DNA of 64,000 nucleotides from Lactobacillus sp. ESL0791 (GCF_029433255.1 NZ_JAQTHU010000001.1:2046001-2110000), one strand, 5' to 3'; shown: positions 45,512 through 54,747, numbered from the stretch's first letter. Notes: generated by a model from the sequence alone, not told the origin. Made by a program: numbers and translations.

Positions 45512-47236
45512 CTACTTTCCTTGCTCTTCTTGGAACTTAGCAATCGAACTGTACAGGTCGTTGCTCTTCATCAATTCTTCATGAGTTCCAATATCCTGAA
45601 TCTTGCCCTCATCCATCACAACAATGCGGTCAGCATCTTTAATGGAAACAATTCTTTGCGAAATGATGATCTTGGTCGTTTCCGGCAGATCTTTGGCTAA
45701 CGCTTCACGGATTTCGCGCTCAGTATGGGTATCAACCGCAGAAGTCGAATCATCAAGAATTAAAATCTTAGGATTCTTGAGCAGTGCCCGGGCAATCGTA
45801 ATTCTTTGCTTTTGCCCGCCGGAAACGTTGTTTCCGCCCTGCTCAACCACTGTGTCATACTTATCAGGCATCTCTTGGATAAAATCATCGGCATGGGCAA
45901 TTTTGGCAGCGACAAGAATTTCCTCGTCACTAGCATTCTCGTTCCCCCACTTAAGGTTATCCTTGATTGTCCCGGAGAACAAAACATTGTTCTGCAGAAC
46001 CATGGCTACATTATCACGCAGCGTCTTCAAGTCATAAGACTTCACATTGTGCCCGGCAACACGCACCGCCCCGGACATCACGTCGTACAGACGGGGAATC
46101 ATCGCCACGAGCGTGGACTTGGAAGACCCGGTTTTCCCAATCATCCCGATTGTTTCACCCGGCCGAATGTTCAAATTTATATCCTTTAGGGCATAGGCCT
46201 TATCAGAAGGATCGTATTTAAAGTTGACATGATCAAAGACAACTTCACCGTTGTTTACTGTCTTCAGCGGCTTTCTTGGATCCTTAATCGTCGGCTTTTC
46301 GTTGATCACTGCCGCAATTCTCCTGCCGCTGGCACCAGCAACAACCAGCTGTGTGAAAATCATTGCCAGCATGTTCAGGCTGAACAAAACCGAATTAGAA
46401 TAAGAAAACATGGAAATTAATTGGCCTGGCTGTAAACCGCCGCCAACAATTTCTTTAGCCCCAAACCAGCAAATCGCTAAATTGGTAATATTTAAAACCG
46501 CCGTGACAACCAGCGAGTTCAAGGACATAATTTTCTGCGCTGTTGCATACAGCTTGTAAATAAAGCCCGAAGCTTTTTCAAACTTTCTAATTTGTGGTTT
46601 TTCCTGAACGTAAGTCTTGACCTCACGAATACCGCGGATATTTTCCCGGACCACTTGGTTCATCTGGTCATAACCCTTAAAGATTTTCGGGAAATACGGG
46701 TAGGCAGCCTTGATAATCAAGCCGAGCAAAATTGCAAAAACAGGTGCAACAACCAAAAAAATCAGAGACAGCCGCGGGCTAATGATGATCGACATAACCA
46801 CCGAAACAATCAGCATCATCGGCGCCCTAACCGCAATTCGGATCGACATTTGGTAGGCTATCTGGATATTGTTGACATCGGTGGTCATCCGCGTTACCAA
46901 ACTGGCACTAGAAAATTTATCAATATTTTCAAACGAATAGTCCTGAACATGATAAAACATGTCTTTGCGCAGGTTAGCCGCAAAACCAGCCGCCGCATGG
47001 GCAGACGCATAACTTGCACCCATTCCAAAAGCAACCGAAAAAACTGTCAAAATAAGAAGAATTAAGCCCCATTTTTCAATATAAGGCATATTCCCTTTCA
47101 TAATTCCGTTGTCAATCAAAATCCCAACTAAATATGGAATCAGCATTTCAATAATAACTTCACCGGTAACCAACACGGGCGATAAGAGCGTTAATTTCTT
47201 ATACTGCCGAATTGATTTCCGTAGCGTATTGAGCAT
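45512..47236 (-). CDS. Heterodimeric ABC exporter, degenerate-site subunit (LmrC-like)
   Basis: A 574-residue exporter. ATG 47236 has AAGGAAG about ten bases upstream; the longer frame lacks a site. Six membrane segments precede an ATPase whose Walker A is GKTGSSKST and whose catalytic Glu is Asp (ILILDDSTSAVD), while its signature VSGGQKQRI is intact. This is the expected complement to the partner encoded at 43639. Upstream lie a perfect palindrome (47259-47270) and a 14-bp hairpin (47283-47322), which may regulate the pair. Confidence 0.88.
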   Translation of the reverse strand: MLNTLRKSIRQYKKLTLLSPVLVTGEVIIEMLIPYLVGILIDNGIMKGNMPYIEKWGLILLILTVFSVAFGMGASYASAHAAAGFAANLRKDMFYHVQDYSFENIDKFSSASLVTRMTTDVNNIQIAYQMSIRIAVRAPMMLIVSVVMSIIISPRLSLIFLVVAPVFAILLGLIIKAAYPYFPKIFKGYDQMNQVVRENIRGIREVKTYVQEKPQIRKFEKASGFIYKLYATAQKIMSLNSLVVTAVLNITNLAICWFGAKEIVGGGLQPGQLISMFSYSNSVLFSLNMLAMIFTQLVVAGASGRRIAAVINEKPTIKDPRKPLKTVNNGEVVFDHVNFKYDPSDKAYALKDINLNIRPGETIGMIGKTGSSKSTLVAMIPRLYDVMSGAVRVAGHNVKSYDLKTLRDNVAMVLQNNVLFSGTIKDNLKWGNENASDEEILVAAKIAHADDFIQEMPDKYDTVVEQGGNNVSGGQKQRITIARALLKNPKILILDDSTSAVDTHTEREIREALAKDLPETTKIIISQRIVSIKDADRIVVMDEGKIQDIGTHEELMKSNDLYSSIAKFQEEQGK

Positions 47237-47258
47237 TAAACAACATCTTCCTTCTAAA

Positions 47259-47270
47259 CGTATTAATACG
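47259..47270. promoter_or_regulatory. Perfect 12-bp palindrome upstream of the LmrC-like gene
   Basis: CGTATTAATACG is an exact palindrome about 22 bases before the ATG and just before the ribosome site. Its size and place fit an operator for a TetR, PadR or MarR-type repressor, as known for LmrCD systems. No such regulator is adjacent. Confidence 0.45.
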
Positions 47271-47282
47271 CACAAAAAGCTT

Positions 47283-47322
47283 TAAAAAAAGATAAATAGG
47301 CAACCTTACCTATTTATCTTTT
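47283..47322 (-). terminator. Terminator or attenuator between DUF1129 and exporter genes
   Basis: AAAAGATAAATAGG (47287-47300) pairs perfectly with 47309-47322 around an 8-base loop, with seven T on the minus strand. It is probably the DUF1129 gene terminator. A TATAAT at 47346-47341 lies upstream of it, so if a promoter starts there, the hairpin would sit in the exporter leader and could act as an attenuator. Confidence 0.75.
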
Positions 47323-47370
47323 ACTTAACATTAGTTAACCATTATATACTTTTTTTACGCAATAAGCACC

Positions 47371-48162
47371 CTATTTGCTTGAAGTTGTTCTGGTAAACGT
47401 TGACCACCTAATGTGGTAATGCCGTCTAAAGAGCCAGCGAATACCGTAAGCAGCGGCAGCAACAATAATATTATCAATTCCCGGCAAAATTGGGTTGATC
47501 ACCTGTACCGCAGGAATCGAAAGCAGACCAAGCCAGGCAAACAGGACAACTACCAGAGCCAGCATGCTGACAATCACCCGGCCCCACGGAATCTTCTTGC
47601 TCTTATCAGAAGTGGCCGGCAAAATCCAATCATTATATTTAACCGTAAACCAGCCAATAATTGCCCCGACACTGACCAGGCTAAGAATACCCATCTGCGA
47701 GTTATACGCCTGCTTGCCGGTTTGGAACAAGCCGATTACTCCAAAAATCCCGACAAAGATCGCAACGTAAAGAAGAGCACTGTCAACAACATACTGCCAA
47801 GTGGGAATGTCTTCCGGACCAATTTCTTTTGGTTTAAGGATTGCTGCCGCCTTTAACTTGGGCGACATATTATAGAAGGTGCCGGCTGGCTGTCCGTGAT
47901 GCTGAGCAATAATAATTTCATTTAAGTGTGCATCAACTTTTTGGGCAGCTTCTTCACTGGACATCTGGCCCTGTTCCTCCAGCTCTTTTTGCAGACGGAA
48001 AACATAGTCGGAATTTTTATTGCTGAGCATTGGCCGGAGTTCTTTGGCGGTCATGTGCTTTATTTCTTCGTCTTTATTGACGACTGCGGTCTTATTCTTT
48101 AACTTTTCCTGTTCATCAACATCAACTTTAGAAGTGGTTTCTTCTTTTTTCTCTTCAGCCAT
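47371..48162 (-). CDS. DUF1129 membrane protein
   Basis: A 263-residue protein with a charged N-terminal cytoplasmic part of about 120 residues (KHMTAKELRPMLSNKN) and four hydrophobic segments in the C-terminal half. This fits the DUF1129 family, found in Gram-positive bacteria with no known function. Its ribosome site overlaps the ychF stop (GTTTAGGAGAG), so it is co-transcribed with ychF. Confidence 0.85.
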   Translation of the reverse strand: MAEEKKEETTSKVDVDEQEKLKNKTAVVNKDEEIKHMTAKELRPMLSNKNSDYVFRLQKELEEQGQMSSEEAAQKVDAHLNEIIIAQHHGQPAGTFYNMSPKLKAAAILKPKEIGPEDIPTWQYVVDSALLYVAIFVGIFGVIGLFQTGKQAYNSQMGILSLVSVGAIIGWFTVKYNDWILPATSDKSKKIPWGRVIVSMLALVVVLFAWLGLLSIPAVQVINPILPGIDNIIVAAAAYGIRWLFRRHYHIRWSTFTRTTSSK

Positions 48163-48171
48163 TAATCTCTC

Positions 48172-49272
48172 CTAAACGTTAAATCTAAACTCAATAATAT
48201 CGCCGTCTTGAACCTCATAGTCCTTACCTTCAAGACGCAGCCGGCCCGCTTCCTTAACTTTCTGCATCGTTTCGTACTTGTCAAGGTCAGCATAGGAAAC
48301 GACTTCGGCCCGGATAAAGCCGCGCTCGAAGTCCGAGTGAATTACCCCGGCAACCTGCGGCGCCTTCATCCCCTTATGAAAAGTCCAGGCCCGCGTTTCT
48401 GGTCCGCCAGCCGTAAAGAAGGTTCTTAAGCCAAGAATATGGTAGGCCGCCCTAATCAACTTGTCCAAGCCGGACTCGGTTACGCCTTCGGCTTCCAAAA
48501 ATTCCTGTTTTTCATCGCCGTCAAGCCCAGCAATTTCTTCCTCAGTTGCGGCCGAAATGCCTAAGCACTCCGCCCCCTCACTGTCGGCGTGCTGCTTAAC
48601 AATCTGGTAAAACTTGTCACTGGCAGGATCAGCCATTGAGTCCTCAGCAATGTTGGCAACATAAATTACCGGTTTAGTAGTCAGCAAAAAGAGGCCCTTA
48701 ACAATCTTTTGTTCATCATCGGTAAACTTAATTGAACGTGCAGCCTTGCCCTCTTCCAGCACCGGCTTGATCTTTTGCAGAACTGCATATTCGGCTTTTG
48801 CTTCCTTATCATTCTGCTGGGCAATTTTCTTCACCTTATTAATTCGGCGGTTAACTGCATCAAGGTCGGCAATCGCCAACTCCAAATTGATCGTATTGAT
48901 GTCCTCTTCGGGATCGACTTTTCCGGTTACCGACGTGATGTTGCCGTCTTCAAAGGCACGGACAACATGGACAATGGCATCAGTTTGCCGGATATTTTCC
49001 AAGAACTTGTTGCCTAGGCCTTCACCCTTGGAAGCCCCCTTAACAAGCCCCGCAATATCGGTAAATTCAAATGTTGTATGGACAATCTTTTTGGCCGGAA
49101 TCAATTCCTGAATCCGCGTCAGCCGCTTATCCGGCACTTCCACCATGCCGACATTGGGCTCAATTGTGGCAAACGGATAATTGGCCATCTCCGCACCGGC
49201 CTTAGTAATCGCATTAAATAAAGTTGATTTGCCAACATTCGGCAGACCAACAATTCCAGCAGTTAACGACAT
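48172..49272 (-). CDS. ychF: Ribosome-binding ATPase YchF
   Basis: A 366-residue Obg-related P-loop protein: GLPNVGKST (8-16), DIAGLVKGAS (switch region, about 70), NVAED in place of the NKxD of GTPases, which gives the ATP preference of YchF, and a C-terminal TGS domain (residues about 280-366). It binds the ribosome and is linked to stress and translation control. Length and order match the usual single-copy protein. AAAGAGG precedes the ATG. It lies in the conserved block next to DUF951 and parB. Confidence 0.95.
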   Translation of the reverse strand: MSLTAGIVGLPNVGKSTLFNAITKAGAEMANYPFATIEPNVGMVEVPDKRLTRIQELIPAKKIVHTTFEFTDIAGLVKGASKGEGLGNKFLENIRQTDAIVHVVRAFEDGNITSVTGKVDPEEDINTINLELAIADLDAVNRRINKVKKIAQQNDKEAKAEYAVLQKIKPVLEEGKAARSIKFTDDEQKIVKGLFLLTTKPVIYVANIAEDSMADPASDKFYQIVKQHADSEGAECLGISAATEEEIAGLDGDEKQEFLEAEGVTESGLDKLIRAAYHILGLRTFFTAGGPETRAWTFHKGMKAPQVAGVIHSDFERGFIRAEVVSYADLDKYETMQKVKEAGRLRLEGKDYEVQDGDIIEFRFNV

Positions 49273-49292
49273 ATTTAACCTCTTTCTTCTAT

Positions 49293-49550
49293 TTAATTAG
49301 GCAGCTTTATCTGCTCTTTAGGAACATAAAATTTCTTTTTGGCATTGAGTGGGTCGTTTGCTTTAGTTAAAACTTTTTTCAATTTATGGTTAAACTCGGA
49401 CCGCGGCATCATGACAATGCGGCTGCAGCCCATGCATTCAAGCTTAATGTCTGCGCCCAAGCGCAAAATTTCCCAGTCATTGCTTTTGCAGGCGTGAGCC
49501 TTTTTCATCTGCACCGTATCGGCCAAGCTGTATTCATCCGTTTTATTCAT
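49293..49550 (-). CDS. DUF951 protein
   Basis: An 85-residue soluble protein of the DUF951 family, with the typical CxxC-like core (ECMGCSRIVMMPRSEF) and an upstream HACKSNDWEILRLGADIK. The Cys residues may bind a metal. It overlaps the end of parB by 8 bases and precedes ychF, an order kept across many Firmicutes. The function is unknown. Confidence 0.9.
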   Translation of the reverse strand: MNKTDEYSLADTVQMKKAHACKSNDWEILRLGADIKLECMGCSRIVMMPRSEFNHKLKKVLTKANDPLNAKKKFYVPKEQIKLPN

Positions 49551-50430
49551 CTAAATCAACACCTAGGATAGCAAGAATCTTGTTCAGGTCAGCGACCGAA
49601 TCAAAACCAATCGACAGGTGGCCCTTACCCTTCTTGGTTTCGGAAATATTCACATTGGTACCAAATTTGTCCGCCAGCTGACTTTCACTGGCCCGAATAA
49701 ACGGCGACTTGCGAATAGTTTTCTTCTGCGGCTTATCCGCATTCATTGCCGCAACCAGTGCTTCGACCTTGCGCACAGGCAGTCCTTCCTTAACCACCTG
49801 CTTGGCAAGATCATCAATTTTTTCTTTATCTTTCAGGCCAAGCAGTGTCCGCGCCTGCCCCATCGACAAATCACCATGCTGCAAAAGCCGCTTGGTTTTG
49901 GAAGGCAGTGTCAATAGCCGCAGGTAATTAGCAATATAGGGCCGGGACTTGCCCATGCGTTTGGAAACTTCTTCCTGGGTTAAGCCCAGATTTTTCTGCA
50001 GCATTTCATAGGCTTGGGCTTCTTCCAAAGGTGTCAAATCCTCACGCTGCAGGTTTTCCAGGACGGCAACTTCCATCATCTGGCTTTCGTCGAAATCACG
50101 GACAATTGCTGGTATGGTCTCTTTCTTTGCCATCTTGGAAGCACGGTAACGCCGCTCACCAGCGATAATTTCGTAGCCATTAACCGACTTGCGGACAATA
50201 ATCGGCTGAAAAACCCCGTTTTCTTTAATTGAATCGGATAATTCTTTTAGGGTCTTATCATCAAACTTCTTCCGCGGCTGATAGGGATTGGGCCGGATTT
50301 CTGCCAAAGAAATTTCCTGGATTTCTTCATCGGCTTGCTCAAGCTGCGGTTCATCTTCAAATAGGGCTTCCAGGCCGCGACCTAGACCGCTTTTCTTTTT
50401 GGGACTTTTACTTTTTGAGTTTCTTGTCAT
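49543..50430 (-). CDS. parB: Chromosome partition protein ParB (Spo0J)
   Basis: A 295-residue ParB: basic N-terminus (KSGLGRGLEALFED), ParB/CTPase domain (NPYQPRKKF; IIAGERRYRA with the GERR motif at about 90-100), helix-turn-helix (LTQEEVSKRMGKSRPYIANYLRLL, in part LTQEEVSKRMGKSRPYIA) and a C-terminal dimer domain. It loads on parS sites near the origin and works with ParA. It overlaps parA by 23 bases. A second ParB relative, Noc, is encoded just upstream. Confidence 0.94.
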   Translation of the reverse strand: MTRNSKSKSPKKKSGLGRGLEALFEDEPQLEQADEEIQEISLAEIRPNPYQPRKKFDDKTLKELSDSIKENGVFQPIIVRKSVNGYEIIAGERRYRASKMAKKETIPAIVRDFDESQMMEVAVLENLQREDLTPLEEAQAYEMLQKNLGLTQEEVSKRMGKSRPYIANYLRLLTLPSKTKRLLQHGDLSMGQARTLLGLKDKEKIDDLAKQVVKEGLPVRKVEALVAAMNADKPQKKTIRKSPFIRASESQLADKFGTNVNISETKKGKGHLSIGFDSVADLNKILAILGVDLDE

Positions 50431-51187
50431 GATTTTTGAGCACCTCTTTTGCTAAGTCATCGTAAACTTTTGCCCCCCGTGAATTAGGGGCATACTCACC
50501 GATTGACTGGCCGTAGCTTGGCGCCTCGGCCAGCTTAGTAATCCGCGGAATGATTGTCTTATAGACTTTTTTGTTAAAGTAAGCCTGCACTTCCTTAACC
50601 ACTTCTGCGCCTAGGTTGGTCCGCGAATCAAGCATTGTCAAGAGCACCCCTTCAACGCCCAAATCCTTGTTAAAATGCTTCTGCACCAAACGGATGGTAT
50701 TCAAAAGCTGGCTGAGACCCTCCATTGCGTAATATTCACTTTGCACCGGAATTAAAATTGAATCCGAAGCGGTAAATGCATTAATCGAAAGCTGGCCAAG
50801 AGACGGCGGACAGTCAACAAAAATAAAATCGTAATCATTGCTGACAGTATCAAGAGCGGACTTTAATCTGGTTTCTCTGGCCATCATGCTGATCAGCTCG
50901 GTCTCCGCACCAGACAAGTTAATTGTCGCCGGGACTAAATCAAGTCTGTTAGTGGAAGTATGAAAAATCGTCTCCTTAATCGGTACATCATTAATCAGCA
51001 CACTATATATGTCCTGCTCAATTTCCGACTTTTCAATTCCCAAACCAGAAGTAGCGTTCCCCTGGGGATCAATATCGACAATTAAAACGTGGTAGCCACG
51101 CTCAGCAATTGCGGCCGCCAAATTAATGGTCGTCGTTGTCTTACCGACACCGCCCTTTTGGTTAGCAACCGAAATTACATTTACCAT
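50408..51187 (-). CDS. parA: Chromosome partition ATPase ParA (Soj)
   Basis: A ParA/MinD-type ATPase of 259 residues. The deviant Walker A KGGVGKTTT lies at about residues 11-19, with the conserved IDPQGNAT and the DCPPSLG Walker B region. I prefer the ATG at 51187 (MVNVISVANQ), which has GGAAGG ten bases upstream; an ATG at 51196 lies only two bases from that site. It moves ParB-bound origins and, as Soj, tunes DnaA. It is between noc and parB, the usual order. Confidence 0.94.
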   Translation of the reverse strand: MVNVISVANQKGGVGKTTTTINLAAAIAERGYHVLIVDIDPQGNATSGLGIEKSEIEQDIYSVLINDVPIKETIFHTSTNRLDLVPATINLSGAETELISMMARETRLKSALDTVSNDYDFIFVDCPPSLGQLSINAFTASDSILIPVQSEYYAMEGLSQLLNTIRLVQKHFNKDLGVEGVLLTMLDSRTNLGAEVVKEVQAYFNKKVYKTIIPRITKLAEAPSYGQSIGEYAPNSRGAKVYDDLAKEVLKNHDKKLKK

Positions 51188-51202
51188 ATCATCCATGCCT
51201 TC

Positions 51203-52051
51203 CTACTTCCTTTTCAACTCAATCGTAATCGTATAATCATCAGGATCATTGTTTTCCTTGACCTTTACCTTGATGCCGGATTCTTTAGCCAGTTTGACCG
51301 CATGCTTAATCGTATTGATCTGCACTTTCAGATCTTTCGGGATCCGGTTAACAACGTGACTCTTTTTTTCCTGCTTTTCGCGGTCTTTTTCTTTCTTAGC
51401 CTTGTTCGCAAAATAAGCGGGAACATCCTTGACAATTTTTTCTGTTTCCTGAACATTCAAGTTATTTGCTAAAATCTCGTCTAGAACCCTACCCTGATCC
51501 TGTTCATTTAAATTAACCAGGCAGCGCCCATGCCGCGGTGAAATTTGTCCGCTCGCTATATAGCTTTGCACCTTGGGCGACAATTTTAACAAACGCATTT
51601 TATTCGCAACATAGGACTGCGATTTGCCGATTTGCTGTGCCAAATCGGTCTGTGTCAATTTATTTAGCTTCAATAAATTATCATAGGCCTGGGCTTCATC
51701 AATCGGGTTAAGATCCTCGCGCTGCAGATTCTCAACTAATGCCAGCGAGGCTGCCTGTTCGTTACCCATATTGTTAACGATCGCCGGAATTGTTTTCCAG
51801 CCCAAACTTTTGGCTGCACGATAACGCCGCTCACCCGCAACAATTTCGTAGTTGTCACCCAATTCACGAATAATAATCGGCTGAAGCAAGCCTTCCTTGT
51901 CAAGCGTCGACGCCAGCTCCCTAATCGAATCCTCGGAAAAATTATGCCGCGGCTGAAACCGGTTGGCTTTAATTTTGCTTAATTCGATATCTTGAATTTG
52001 TTTATCTTTAGGAATCTCCTCATGATGCCGTAAAGAAGAAAAAATTGACAT
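51203..52051 (-). CDS. noc: Nucleoid occlusion protein Noc (ParB paralogue)
   Basis: A 282-residue ParB-like protein. The N-terminus MSIFSSLRHHE is the short amphipathic start typical of Noc, used for membrane contact. Next are NRFQPRHNF, IVAGERRYRAAKSLGW and a helix-turn-helix (LTQTDLAQQIGKSQSYVANK), and a basic Lys-rich stretch near 210. Noc binds its own sites over the chromosome and stops division over the nucleoid. Naming rests on the N-terminus and on the position between rsmG and parA. Confidence 0.88.
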   Translation of the reverse strand: MSIFSSLRHHEEIPKDKQIQDIELSKIKANRFQPRHNFSEDSIRELASTLDKEGLLQPIIIRELGDNYEIVAGERRYRAAKSLGWKTIPAIVNNMGNEQAASLALVENLQREDLNPIDEAQAYDNLLKLNKLTQTDLAQQIGKSQSYVANKMRLLKLSPKVQSYIASGQISPRHGRCLVNLNEQDQGRVLDEILANNLNVQETEKIVKDVPAYFANKAKKEKDREKQEKKSHVVNRIPKDLKVQINTIKHAVKLAKESGIKVKVKENNDPDDYTITIELKRK

Positions 52052-52064
52052 ATTAGCCCTCCTA

Positions 52065-52787
52065 TTAATGTATTGGCTTGCGGTTGGGTGTCCCGGCCTG
52101 ACGTGGATATTTTTTTGGTGTTGCTTTTACTTTTTTAATTAAAATTAACGTGCGTTCTTCAGAAGCATGCGGCAGCTGCAGTTCTTTAACTGCCAGAACC
52201 TTGCCGCCCAAAACCGAAATTGCTTTTTGGCTGTCCTTTAGCTCCGCATCGGCCTTAGGACCCTTAAGGGCAATAAAATTGCCATTTTTTTTGGTAAAGG
52301 GCAAGCAGTATTCGCTCAGTGTGGCCATGTTGGCAACAGCGCGTGCCGTCACAATATCAAAATGTTCCCGGTAAGTTTTATTTTGGCCGACATCTTCGGC
52401 GCGGCCATGAACTAGGGTAATGCCAGTCAGGTTCAGCTTAGCAACTAATTCCTTTAAAAAAGTCAGCCGCTTACCCAAAGAATCAATAATTGTCACCTGC
52501 AAATCCGGCAGCAGAATTTTCAAAGGAATAGACGGAAAGCCGGCACCCGCACCAACATCACACAAAGTTGCGTTTTTCGTAAACACATCCCGAAAAGCCA
52601 GCAGCGGTGTTATACTATCAAAAAAATGCTTTAAATAAACATCGTCTTCCGCAGTGATGCGCGTGAGGTTAACGTGCTCATTAGCAGCAACTAAATCCTT
52701 AAAATAAAGTTTAAATTGTTCTTTTTGCTCTTGTCTTAATTGCCAATTATGTTTTGCTAGTTCTTGGATAAACTGTTCCGGATTCAT
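52065..52787 (-). CDS. rsmG: 16S rRNA m7G527 methyltransferase RsmG
   Basis: A 240-residue methyltransferase. The SAM-binding motif [14 protein letters not shown] lies at about 78-91, and VTARAVANM at about 145. The enzyme methylates G527 in 16S rRNA; its loss gives low-level streptomycin resistance. It precedes noc by 13 bases. The ribosome site GGTGAAAG is poor in spacing and overlaps the parS-like half-sites at 52789-52813. Confidence 0.95.
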   Translation of the reverse strand: MNPEQFIQELAKHNWQLRQEQKEQFKLYFKDLVAANEHVNLTRITAEDDVYLKHFFDSITPLLAFRDVFTKNATLCDVGAGAGFPSIPLKILLPDLQVTIIDSLGKRLTFLKELVAKLNLTGITLVHGRAEDVGQNKTYREHFDIVTARAVANMATLSEYCLPFTKKNGNFIALKGPKADAELKDSQKAISVLGGKVLAVKELQLPHASEERTLILIKKVKATPKKYPRQAGTPNRKPIH

Positions 52788-52788
52788 C

Positions 52789-52813
52789 TTTCACCCGTGA
52801 AACCTTGTTTCAC
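52789..52813. promoter_or_regulatory. Cluster of parS-like half-sites before rsmG
   Basis: Three half-sites follow each other: TTTCAC (52789-52794), GTGAAAC (52797-52803) and GTTTCAC (52807-52813), in alternating direction with spacers of 2 and 3 bases. The parS consensus is TGTTTCACGTGAAACA with no spacer. No perfect parS was seen anywhere in the window. Confidence 0.4.
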
Positions 52814-52946
52814 ATCACTTAAATTTAACGCTAAATAAAGCTTATTGTAAAGCTTAAACTTCCCTTTAATTATGAATTATTTTAACGGAATCGTCAAAGC
52901 CTTAGAAGCAAAAATAAGCTATAATGTGACCCAAAAGGAGAAAAAT

Positions 52947-53483
52947 ATGATTATTACCCTTATTGTTTTGGCCTACCTTGCCCTTAAAACTTACCGCGGC
53001 TGGCAGACTGGTTTCACCAAATTGATTGTCAATCTGGTTTTTTCGGCAATTATTTTTATTGTGGCCATCTTCCTGCAAAATCCGTTTGGTAATTGGCTGT
53101 ATACCGAATTCACCGGCCAATACATTCAGACAAACCTGCCAACCAGCACCAACTTAATGCTATTCCGCTTCTTGGCCTTCTTCATCATTTTTTTCATCGG
53201 CAAGATGCTCAAAAAAATGTTTAAGAGCTGGGTACCGGCTAGAAATCCGCACGCCACAGGTTTTGGCACGCTGCTTGACGGGGTTTTAGGAGCAATTGTC
53301 TCATTTATTGCCAGCTACTTCGTGGTCTACATTATGCTGTCAATGTGCAATTCTTTCCAAAATAACTGGTTTATCCAGCAAACACTTGACTCTTCATTTT
53401 TGCAGTTTATCATCTATAATACACCGGGCCTATCCAACGGAATCTTCAACAGCCTGTTCAGCATCAGCCGGACGGCGGCATAA
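52947..53483 (+). CDS. CvpA family membrane protein
   Basis: A 178-residue protein. ATG 52947 has AAAAGGAG upstream; a frame from 52872 lacks a site. Four hydrophobic segments are visible (1-20, 30-50, 70-95, 115-140), and the family core TLLDGVLGAIVSFIASY is present near 110. CvpA proteins are needed for colicin V production in E. coli; in Firmicutes the role is unclear and probably concerns the envelope. Divergent from rsmG. Confidence 0.82.
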   Translation: MIITLIVLAYLALKTYRGWQTGFTKLIVNLVFSAIIFIVAIFLQNPFGNWLYTEFTGQYIQTNLPTSTNLMLFRFLAFFIIFFIGKMLKKMFKSWVPARNPHATGFGTLLDGVLGAIVSFIASYFVVYIMLSMCNSFQNNWFIQQTLDSSFLQFIIYNTPGLSNGIFNSLFSISRTAA

Positions 53484-53508
53484 TATAGCAATTAATTTAC
53501 TTGAAAGC

Positions 53509-53547
53509 AAAATGCGCAGCAGTTCATTAACATCTGCTACGCATTTT
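53509..53547. terminator. Shared terminator between cvpA-like and serine hydrolase genes
   Basis: AAAATGCGCAGCAG (53509-53522) pairs with CTGCTACGCATTTT (53534-53547) with one mismatch. It lies between two convergent genes and should end both. Confidence 0.85.
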
Positions 53548-53559
53548 ATTGCTTTAAAT

Positions 53560-54693
53560 TTACTTCGAGGCAAAAGTATTGGCCTTGATCTTTTTCAAGA
53601 TTTTATAACCAACCGCCTTTTCACTATTTTCATTATTATTGGTCTGGTTCAAAAACATCACAATTCCGTTTTGGTTATCACTTGTTAACTGCACCCACAT
53701 GCCAAAATGCGTGCCGTGCAGATTGCCGTAAGCAAGTTTGAGCTTACCGCCCTTTTTAATGCGCATCCCGCCGGAATAATTGGTAACCTTACTGTCCAAG
53801 CTAGTTAAATAGTTAAAACTCGTTTGATCTAAAATTTTGCCGTTAGTCAAGCCCACCTGAATTTTGTAATATTCCTTGGGTGTCGTAAACATGTTGCCCG
53901 CACCGACTATCTGGGATGCAAAGTCCCGCGTTACATAGCTGGGATTGTGGTAATTATTTCGACCATTGGAATAATACGAAATCGCATCCGTTTTGGCTTT
54001 AGGAATACTCTGATAAAGGTATGTATGCTTTAAACCCAGCTTTTTAACAATTCTGCTCTTAAAATTAGCATTATACGATTTGCCGGTCAGCTTGCGGATA
54101 ATTCCCGCCAGTAAAATATAATTTGTGTTGTTGTAATGATACGCATTTACTTTGTCATAGGCAGCCAAGTTTGCATTGCTAATTACCCAGTTGATCGCGC
54201 CTTTTTCCGAATAATTATAGCCGCGGTTGATCTCCGTATTGGTAACCTTAATGCCGGAAGTGTGTGTCAGCAGATTGCCAACAGAAATATTATGAGCATT
54301 TTTTAATTTGGGGTACCAGCGGGAAATTTTCGTGTATTGGTTAAATTCTTTTTTCGTACCCTTTTTTTCGTTCATTATTTGCATGAGCATTGCGGCGGTA
54401 ACCACTTTCTGCAGGGAACCCGTCGGATAAATCACTTTATGATTTCCATTATGAAGTCGTTTGTTATACCAGGCATAGCCGTAACTGATCTGTTGCGGGA
54501 CGCCGTCTTTAACCACCACGACAGAACCGCGGACATGGTGTTTGGCCATCGTGCGGCGAACAAACTTGCGCATTTCAGATTTACTTGAAATAGTCGCAGC
54601 CTGCGCCGCTTTGGCTGGCAAGACAGCGGCGAACAAACCAGCAAGTGTTACTATCATCGTTATAACTGTTTTTAAAATTTTTCTCTTTTGCAA
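53560..54693 (-). CDS. Secreted serine beta-lactamase-fold hydrolase
   Basis: A 377-residue exported protein. TTG 54693 is the likely start: it has GGAAGAAAAG upstream and gives a normal signal peptide (MQKRKILKTVITMIVT, ending AKAAQAA near 33). The S-x-x-K motif SLQK lies at 93-96, and YHYNNTNY near 175 gives the Y-x-N motif. This is the class C beta-lactamase/D-peptidase family, which in lactobacilli usually acts on wall peptides rather than on antibiotics. A KTG-like box is not clear. It starts the run of exported wall proteins. Confidence 0.85.
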   Translation of the reverse strand: MQKRKILKTVITMIVTLAGLFAAVLPAKAAQAATISSKSEMRKFVRRTMAKHHVRGSVVVVKDGVPQQISYGYAWYNKRLHNGNHKVIYPTGSLQKVVTAAMLMQIMNEKKGTKKEFNQYTKISRWYPKLKNAHNISVGNLLTHTSGIKVTNTEINRGYNYSEKGAINWVISNANLAAYDKVNAYHYNNTNYILLAGIIRKLTGKSYNANFKSRIVKKLGLKHTYLYQSIPKAKTDAISYYSNGRNNYHNPSYVTRDFASQIVGAGNMFTTPKEYYKIQVGLTNGKILDQTSFNYLTSLDSKVTNYSGGMRIKKGGKLKLAYGNLHGTHFGMWVQLTSDNQNGIVMFLNQTNNNENSEKAVGYKILKKIKANTFASK

Positions 54694-54713
54694 AACTTTT
54701 CTTCCTATACAAT

Positions 54714-54747
54714 AAAAAATACCAAACTAGTCAATTTGGTATTTTTT
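54714..54747 (-). terminator. Terminator of the SLAP-CAP gene
   Basis: AAAAAATACCAAA (54714-54726) pairs perfectly with 54735-54747 around an 8-base loop, with a T-run. It lies about 85 bases past the stop of the SLAP-CAP gene. Confidence 0.85.

Noticed and set aside
45603..46221. Overlapping plus-strand open frames opposite the exporter ATPase domain
   Set aside because: They are shadows of a strongly conserved ABC ATPase gene and show no own signals.
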